A DNA stretch of 64,000 nt from Duganella phyllosphaerae. Its GTDB lineage: Bacteria > Pseudomonadota > Gammaproteobacteria > Burkholderiales > Burkholderiaceae_D. How positions within the stretch are numbered: the stretch's first letter is position 1; each line of letters opens with the position of its first letter. The stretch is taken from assembly GCF_001758785.1 (NCBI RefSeq), contig NZ_LROM01000152.1, positions 62,001-126,000 on the forward strand, read 5' to 3'. The position numbers were made by a program, and so were the translations under genes. This document shows positions 58,823 to 64,000 of the stretch, piece after piece. The notes below the pieces were generated by a model, which worked only from the letters and a program-made list of their open reading frames with translations, was not told the DNA's origin and did not search any database.

Positions 58823-59656
58823 TTACGCGAAAGCATCCGCCTTCAACACATTTTTAGACTGTCCACCGATTAATTCGCCGATCATGGCGATGGTCGCATC
58901 GGCCGCCACCAGCGGCGCCTCCATCGGAAACAAATGGCCACCGGGCACGATGCGGAAATGCGGCCCCACCAGCGCTTTCGTATGCTGGTGGCCCGACTGG
59001 CTGGTTTCCCACGAATCGGCGCCGCCGATGAAGCCGATCGGTACCTTCAGGCCCTGGCGCAGGATGCCGCCCAGGTGGTGCGGCAAGGTGGCATACACCC
59101 TGGTTTCGATGTCGCGCGTAAATCGCAGTTGCACGCCTTCCGGGTGCGGCTTGAGGCCGCAGGCGATGTAGTCGGCCAGCACGCCTGGCGCCCAGGCGGC
59201 AAAGATATCCTTGCCGGCAAAATGCTGATGGGCGCTCTCGGCATCGGGCCACACGAACCGGCGGCGCCTGGAGAACTTGGCCGGCGGCATGTCGTACTCC
59301 TTGCCCACCAGCTTGATCAGGCGCCACACCAGCGCCCGCCAGCCGGCCACGACCGGCGCATCGAGCATGACCACGCAGCGCACCAGGTCGGGCCGCTGCT
59401 GCGCCACCAGCAAACTGAGCATGCCCCCGAGCGAATGGCCGACCAGGATCACCGGCTCGGTGTAGCGCGCCACCAGCTCGGCAATGTATTCATCTACCAG
59501 GTGCGGCCAGCAGTCGGTGACCGGGTAATGCGGGTTGTGGGCGTGCATGTCCAGCGCCTGCACGTCGAAATGTTCGCCCAGCCGGTCGAACAGCTGGCGA
59601 TACACGCCGGCCGGGTAGCTGTTGGCGTGGGCGAAATGAAGCTTGGGCTGGGTCAC
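58823..59656 (-). CDS. Alpha/beta-fold hydrolase
   Basis: 277 residues. HANSYPAGVYRQLFDRLG at the start is the oxyanion region. The nucleophile elbow is GHSLGGM (Ser near residue 75), with a late Asp (GADSWETS) and His (PGGHLFPME) completing the triad. A helical cap lies between about 110 and 190. Probably an esterase or related hydrolase with an unknown small substrate. It stands alone, 54 bases upstream of dcd and in the same direction. Confidence 0.88.
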   Translation of the reverse strand: MTQPKLHFAHANSYPAGVYRQLFDRLGEHFDVQALDMHAHNPHYPVTDCWPHLVDEYIAELVARYTEPVILVGHSLGGMLSLLVAQQRPDLVRCVVMLDAPVVAGWRALVWRLIKLVGKEYDMPPAKFSRRRRFVWPDAESAHQHFAGKDIFAAWAPGVLADYIACGLKPHPEGVQLRFTRDIETRVYATLPHHLGGILRQGLKVPIGFIGGADSWETSQSGHQHTKALVGPHFRIVPGGHLFPMEAPLVAADATIAMIGELIGGQSKNVLKADAFA

Positions 59657-59808
59657 CGGTGATCTCCGTTGCTTGTTTTTATGTTGACTGCCAATTGTAA
59701 TGGCGGACGCCCTGCCCTGCGTGGGGGAAACGCTCTAACGCGATGCCAGCGCCATGCCGCGTTCGCCGATGCTGTCCGACAGGTTTTCAATTCGATCACA
59801 ATATTTGC

Positions 59809-59838
59809 TTGATTTTGAGCGAAAACATCGCGCATACT
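59809..59838 (+). promoter_or_regulatory. Candidate promoter of the gluconate-type locus
   Basis: TTGATT (59809-59814), an 18-base spacer and CATACT (59833-59838) lie about 80 bases before the leader ORF. The 59657-59915 gap, between the divergent hydrolase gene and the leader, shows no other clear feature. Confidence 0.4.
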
Positions 59839-59915
59839 CGAGTCCAGCCCGCAAACCTGTCCAACCGGATCCCTCGAATTCGGTGGCAGCAAACCGACGG
59901 GACGAGGAGACAACA

Positions 59916-59984
59916 ATGCAAACCATACAAGTACCCCGCCATGGGGCGCTACCGCTGCGCCGGCAAGAAAGCACCGTGTCATGA
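59916..59984 (+). CDS. 22-aa leader peptide coupled to the permease gene
   Basis: ATG 59916 has a very strong GAGGAGA ribosome site, while the permease start has none of its own. The frame (MQTIQVPRHGALPLRRQEST, then VS) ends with a TGA that overlaps the permease ATG as ATGA. Translation of the permease is therefore likely coupled to the leader. No run of regulatory codons is evident. Confidence 0.5.
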   Translation: MQTIQVPRHGALPLRRQESTVS

Positions 59985-61327
59985 TCGGCCACGACATGCA
60001 GCTGGTCATCGCGGCGCTGACCGGCATCCTGCTGGCCGTGCTGATGATCGTCCGCGGCCGCCTGCACCCTTTCATCGGACTGTTATGCGGCGCCTTTACG
60101 GTCGGCCTGCTGGCCGGACTGCCGCTGTCCGCAGTTGCCAAGGCCGTGCAAAAAGGCGTGGGCGACATCATCGGCGGCACCGGCCTGGTGGTGGCGCTCG
60201 GCCTGTCGCTCGGCGCCATGCTGCATTTATCGGGCGCGGCCGCTGCGCTGGCCAAAAGCGCGCTGCAGCTGACCGGCGTGCGTGCCGCGCCCTGGGCCAC
60301 GCTTGGCATCGCCATCATCGTCGGCCTGCCATTGTTCTTCGAGACCGGCCTGGTGCTGCTGTTGCCAATCGTGGTGGCGGCAGCCGAAGAGATGGCCAGC
60401 CGGGGCGGCACCGACCGCGACGCTGCCAAACTACGGCTGATCATGCCGGCGCTGGCCGGGCTGGGCGTGGTCCACGCGCTGGTGCCCCCGCATCCGGGAC
60501 CGCTGCTGGCGGTCGAGGCGCTGGGCGCCAACCTGGGCCTGACCATGTTCTACGGCATACTGATCGCGATTCCCACCGCCGTCATCGCCGGGCCGGTGCT
60601 GGCCAGGTTTACCACGCGCGGCGTGCGGCTGGCCACGCCGATCGCCACCGAAACCAATCTCGTCATCGCGCCGCCGGCGCGGCTGCCATCGCTGCTGATC
60701 GTGCTGCTGCCGGTGCTGATGATCGCCACCGGCGAACTGGGCCAGATGATCCCCGGCATGCGCGGCGAGCCCTGGCTGGCCGCCGCCAGCAATCCGGTCG
60801 TCGCCCTGCTCTTGACCAACCTGCTGGCGCTGCCGCTGCTGTTCGGCAAACGGCTGCGCGAGGCGGCGATCCAGGAGGCGGTGTGGCACGAAACCATGGG
60901 CGCAGCCGGCGCCATCCTGCTGGCCATCGGCGCCGGTGGCGCGTTGAAGCAGGTGCTGGTGACGGCCGGCCTGTCCGACCTGCTGGCGCGCACGGTGCTG
61001 ATGTATTCGATCTCGCCGCTGGTGCTGGGCTGGCTGGTGGCGGTGGCGATACGGCTGGCGGCCGGTTCGGCCACGGTGGCCACCATCACTGCCGTCGGCA
61101 TCATGCCGGGCGTGGTGGCCGGGTCCGGCGTTTCGCCGGAGCTGGTGGTGCTGGCGATCGGCGCCGGATCGGTGTTCTTCAGCCACGTCAACGACCCCGG
61201 CTTCTGGCTGGTGAAAAGCTACGTGGGCACCAGTACGGCGGACACCTTCCGCACCTGGTCGCTGCTGGAAACCACGATTTCCGTGGTCGGCCTGGCGCTG
61301 GTCATGGTACTGAGCCATGTCATCTGA
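59981..61327 (+). CDS. GntP-family gluconate/sugar-acid permease
   Basis: 448 residues with about 12-14 membrane spans. The family segments PLFFETGLVLLLPIV (near 125), VPPHPGPLLAVEALGANLG (near 170) and the C-terminal SHVNDPGFWLVKSYVG are diagnostic of the GntP family, which imports gluconate and related sugar acids with protons. The gene starts inside the leader stop and overlaps the regulator gene by 11 bases. With the FadR-type regulator and the pectate-lyase-fold gene it forms a probable sugar-acid locus. The exact substrate is not certain. Confidence 0.92.
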   Translation: MIGHDMQLVIAALTGILLAVLMIVRGRLHPFIGLLCGAFTVGLLAGLPLSAVAKAVQKGVGDIIGGTGLVVALGLSLGAMLHLSGAAAALAKSALQLTGVRAAPWATLGIAIIVGLPLFFETGLVLLLPIVVAAAEEMASRGGTDRDAAKLRLIMPALAGLGVVHALVPPHPGPLLAVEALGANLGLTMFYGILIAIPTAVIAGPVLARFTTRGVRLATPIATETNLVIAPPARLPSLLIVLLPVLMIATGELGQMIPGMRGEPWLAAASNPVVALLLTNLLALPLLFGKRLREAAIQEAVWHETMGAAGAILLAIGAGGALKQVLVTAGLSDLLARTVLMYSISPLVLGWLVAVAIRLAAGSATVATITAVGIMPGVVAGSGVSPELVVLAIGAGSVFFSHVNDPGFWLVKSYVGTSTADTFRTWSLLETTISVVGLALVMVLSHVI

Positions 61328-62036
61328 CATCATGGACAACGGTGCAGACCACCCCGCGCCGGGTGAGGGCAGGCTGGCCGACCGCGCCTATGCGGGCATC
61401 GTCCAGCTGATCCTGGACGACCAGATGGCGATCGGCGACCGCCTGCCTTCGGAACTGGCGCTGGCCGCGAAGTTCGGCATCTCGCGCACCATCGTGCGCG
61501 AGGCGCTGGCGCGGCTGGCATCGGACGGCATCACGCAGACCAGGCTGGGCGCCGGCTCCTTCGTCAAGCGCCGCCCGTCCGAGCGGCTGGGGTCGCATAT
61601 GCCGATGGACGGCCTGGCCACCACGCTCGGCACGTACGAAGTGCGCTTCGTGCTCGAAGCGGAAGCCGCGCGACTGGCGGCACAGCGCCGTTCGAGCCAG
61701 CAGCTGGCGGCCATCGAGAAGGCGCTCGAAGCCTTGCGCACGGCGTTGCTGTCGAATGCGCCGGCGCACGACGAGGACTGGCGGCTGCACCGCCTGATCG
61801 CCGCAGCGACCGCCAATGCCGCCTTCATCGAGGTGCTCGACCAGCTGCAGGCGCAGGTGATGCAGGTGATGCACGCCGGCGTCGATATCTCGCGCTCGCG
61901 CCCGCCCGAGGCGATCAAGGCCATGATGGACGAACATGACGACATCGTCGAGGCGATTCGCGCGCAAGATGCGGACGGCGCGGCGTTGGCAATGCGCTGG
62001 CACCTGTCGCAAGGCCGCAAGCGCCTGATGCCGTAA
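61317..62036 (+). CDS. FadR-subfamily GntR transcriptional regulator
   Basis: 239 residues from ATG 61317 (ATG 61329 also possible). N-terminal winged helix: IGDRLPSELALAAKFGISRT then VREALARLASDGITQTRLG. The C-terminal FadR-like helical domain (FCD) has conserved metal-ligand-type residues including D and H in HDEDWRLHRLI, later HDDIVEAIRAQD. It overlaps the permease by 11 bases, so it presumably controls this locus in response to a sugar-acid ligand. Confidence 0.9.
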   Translation: MSSDIMDNGADHPAPGEGRLADRAYAGIVQLILDDQMAIGDRLPSELALAAKFGISRTIVREALARLASDGITQTRLGAGSFVKRRPSERLGSHMPMDGLATTLGTYEVRFVLEAEAARLAAQRRSSQQLAAIEKALEALRTALLSNAPAHDEDWRLHRLIAAATANAAFIEVLDQLQAQVMQVMHAGVDISRSRPPEAIKAMMDEHDDIVEAIRAQDADGAALAMRWHLSQGRKRLMP

Positions 62037-62049
62037 CCAGGGAGACAAG

Positions 62050-64000
62050 ATGATCGATGCACGTACACCTACAAACATCACGCGCGCAGTAATGAAGGCA
62101 GCAGCAACACTGTGGCTAAGCGCCGCCACGCTGACAGGTGGCGCGCTGGCCGCGCCAGCGCAACCGCCGGCATCGGTGTCGCTGTACCAGAGCGCACCTG
62201 CCGAACCTGATGCCGTCACCGTGCACGCGCGCGGCGACGGCGTGGCCGACGCCACGGCGGCGATCCAGGCCGCGCTCGACAAGGCGGCCGCGCAACCTGG
62301 CGGCGGCATGGTGTTTCTGCCGGCGGGCCGCTACCGGCTTACGCGCACGCTGTTCATGTGGCCGGGCGTGCGGTTGTTCGGGGTGGGTAAAACCCGTCCC
62401 GTGCTGGTGCTGGCCGATAACACCCCCGGTTTCCAGCAAGGCGTGGGCAATATGGTTTTCTTCACCGGTAACCGGCCCGGCGCGGTCGTGCCGGTCAACC
62501 TGGGCGGCGCGGCGCCGGTGGCGGGTGTCGATGCGGCCCGCGTGCCGGTGCCGCCGCCGACCAGCGTGCCGTTCGATGCGCGCATTGCCGACGCCAATTC
62601 CGGCACCTTCTATTCGGCGCTCGCCAATGTCGATTTCGAGATCGGCGCCGGCAATCCGGCGGCCACCGCCGTGCGCTTCCACACCGCGCAGATGGTCTAC
62701 CTGGCGCACATCGATTTCCACCTGGGCTCGGCGCTGGCAGGGATTTACCAGGTCGGCAATGTGGGCATCAACCTGCGATTTTATGGCGGCCGCTATGGCA
62801 TCCTGTCCGAAAAAACCTCGGCGGCCTGGCAATATACCTTGCTCGACTCGGTGTTCGACGGCCAGCGCGACGCCGCCATCCGCGAGCACGAGGCCGGGCT
62901 CACCCTGGTCAACACCGTGATGCGCAACACCCCGGTCGGCATCGAGATCGACCGTGGCTACGGCGACTGGTTATGGGGCAAGGATGTGCGCTTCGAAAAC
63001 GTCACCAGGGCCGGCATCATCATCAGCAACGAAGGCAGTGTCTATACCCAGATCGGCTTCGACAACGCCGTGGCCAGCGCCACGCCGGTGTTCGCCCGGT
63101 TCCGCGACAGCGGCAAGACCGTGGCCGGCCCGGCGCCGCACTATCGCATGAAGTCGTTCACCTACGGCCTCACCCTGCCCGGCGCCGGTCAGCCGGGCGA
63201 GTACGCAACGCGGGTCGATGCCGTGGCGCTGCCGTCGCTGCCCGCCCGCCGCGCGCCCGCCCTGCGCCTGCTACCCGCCATGGCGGAGTGGACCGACGTG
63301 CGCACGCTCGGCGCGAAAGGCGACAACACCAGCGACGATACCGCCGTGCTGCAAAAGGCGATCGACAGCCACCGCGTGCTGTATTTCCCGATGGGGTATT
63401 ACCGCGTGACAGGCACGCTCAAACTGCGGCCCGGCACGGTGCTGATCGGCCTGCACCCGGGCCGCACCCAGATCATGCTGGCCGAGGACACGCCCGCCTA
63501 TCGCGGCGTGGGACCGGCCAGGGCGCTGATCGAGAGCGCGCGCGGCGGCGACGCCATCGTCTCCGGGCTGGGCCTGGCCACCGGCGGCAGCAATCCACGC
63601 GCGACCGCCCTGCTGTGGCGTGCGGGCGAGCGCTCGCTGGTTGACGACGTCAAGTTCATGGGCGGCCACGGCACCACGCTGGCCGACGGCAGCCGCTTCG
63701 ATCCGTACAATGCCAACCACACGGCCGACAGCGATCCGAAAAAGCGCTGGGACACGCAATACGCCAGCCTGTGGGTCACCGACGGTGGCGGCGGCACCTT
63801 CAACGGCCTGTGGACCCCGAACACGTACGCCCAGGCCGGGCTGTATGTCTCGAACACCTCGACGCCCGGCTATGTTTACCAGATGTCGGCCGAACACCAT
63901 GTACGCGCCGAAATCGTGCTCGACCGCGTGCGCAACTGGGAGTTCCTGGCGCCGCAGACCGAGGAAGAAGCGGGCGAGAGCCGCACCGCCGTCGCGCTCG
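62050..64000 (+). CDS. Exported pectate-lyase-fold (beta-helix) protein, 3' end outside the window
   Basis: At least 650 residues from ATG 62050, behind GGAGAC, still open at the right edge. A signal peptide (hydrophobic run LWLSAATLTGGALA near 20-33) is followed by two related beta-helix starts. One is at about 57 (VHARGDGVADATAAIQAAL, then MVFLPAGRYRLT); the other is at about 418 (RTLGAKGDNTSDDTAVLQKA, then LYFPMGYYRVT). This is the Pectate_lyase_3/glycosyl hydrolase 28-like layout seen in secreted polysaccharide lyases and hydrolases. Located after the permease and regulator, it may release the sugar acids they handle. Catalytic residues cannot be judged. Confidence 0.85.
   Translation, partial: MIDARTPTNITRAVMKAAATLWLSAATLTGGALAAPAQPPASVSLYQSAPAEPDAVTVHARGDGVADATAAIQAALDKAAAQPGGGMVFLPAGRYRLTRTLFMWPGVRLFGVGKTRPVLVLADNTPGFQQGVGNMVFFTGNRPGAVVPVNLGGAAPVAGVDAARVPVPPPTSVPFDARIADANSGTFYSALANVDFEIGAGNPAATAVRFHTAQMVYLAHIDFHLGSALAGIYQVGNVGINLRFYGGRYGILSEKTSAAWQYTLLDSVFDGQRDAAIREHEAGLTLVNTVMRNTPVGIEIDRGYGDWLWGKDVRFENVTRAGIIISNEGSVYTQIGFDNAVASATPVFARFRDSGKTVAGPAPHYRMKSFTYGLTLPGAGQPGEYATRVDAVALPSLPARRAPALRLLPAMAEWTDVRTLGAKGDNTSDDTAVLQKAIDSHRVLYFPMGYYRVTGTLKLRPGTVLIGLHPGRTQIMLAEDTPAYRGVGPARALIESARGGDAIVSGLGLATGGSNPRATALLWRAGERSLVDDVKFMGGHGTTLADGSRFDPYNANHTADSDPKKRWDTQYASLWVTDGGGGTFNGLWTPNTYAQAGLYVSNTSTPGYVYQMSAEHHVRAEIVLDRVRNWEFLAPQTEEEAGESRTAVAL

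Noticed and set aside
1..64000. CRISPR array or insertion sequence
   Set aside because: No set of regularly spaced repeats with unique spacers and no transposase gene was seen.

Overview
The window comes from the chromosome of a high-G+C Gram-negative bacterium. Gene content, gene order and REP-like palindromes suggest a betaproteobacterium of the Oxalobacteraceae (Massilia, Duganella or Janthinobacterium type). This placement is an inference from gene families, not from an rRNA.

Bases 1 to about 16.8 kb are the right-hand part of an integrated phage or phage-derived element. It ends in a tyrosine integrase next to the 3' end of tRNA-Val(CAC); the left end lies outside the window. Two lower-G+C genes (zinc-ribbon, coiled-coil/membrane) and a strong terminator precede a near-consensus promoter at 1519-1547 that carries two AGTCNGACT palindromes. 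The promoter appears to drive one long rightward early operon of mostly small genes, many joined by 4-base start/stop overlaps. The operon holds a recombination module: RecT annealase, YqaJ-type exonuclease, NinB (Orf), and an RdgC protein fused to an FtsK gamma DNA-reading domain. Two genes lie on the opposite strand. The operon closes with a winged-helix excisionase-like gene overlapping the integrase. No capsid, tail or lysis genes are seen.

From 16.9 to 40 kb the DNA is ordinary chromosome. Genes present: dnaQ, rnhA, a methyltransferase and gloB (order as in E. coli); malate synthase with a divergent LysR regulator; a cold-shock protein, an Hpt protein and upp; a c-di-GMP/HDOD signalling pair; aroC; a REC-degenerate GGDEF-EAL protein; CBS, YihY, WrbA and DUF2069 proteins; an FAD oxidase; and a DUF4124 / FtsX-type permease / AttH-like gene string.

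From 40 to 53 kb there follow an MsbA-type ABC exporter, a threonine-aldolase-like enzyme, RhlE helicase, thyA, an alpha/beta hydrolase, an M16 metalloprotease, folA, and an Arg/Lys/Orn decarboxylase preceded by a terminator-like hairpin.

From 53 to 64 kb there is a CpxRA-type two-component system. It is divergent from a His-rich secreted intradiol-dioxygenase-like protein, and the shared spacer holds two exact GTAAA-N5-GTAAA boxes. A third exact box lies upstream of a small FlxA-like gene. PrpF-like isomerase, dcd and a hydrolase follow. The window ends in a sugar-acid locus: leader peptide, GntP-type permease, FadR-type regulator, and a pectate-lyase-fold secreted protein cut by the right edge.
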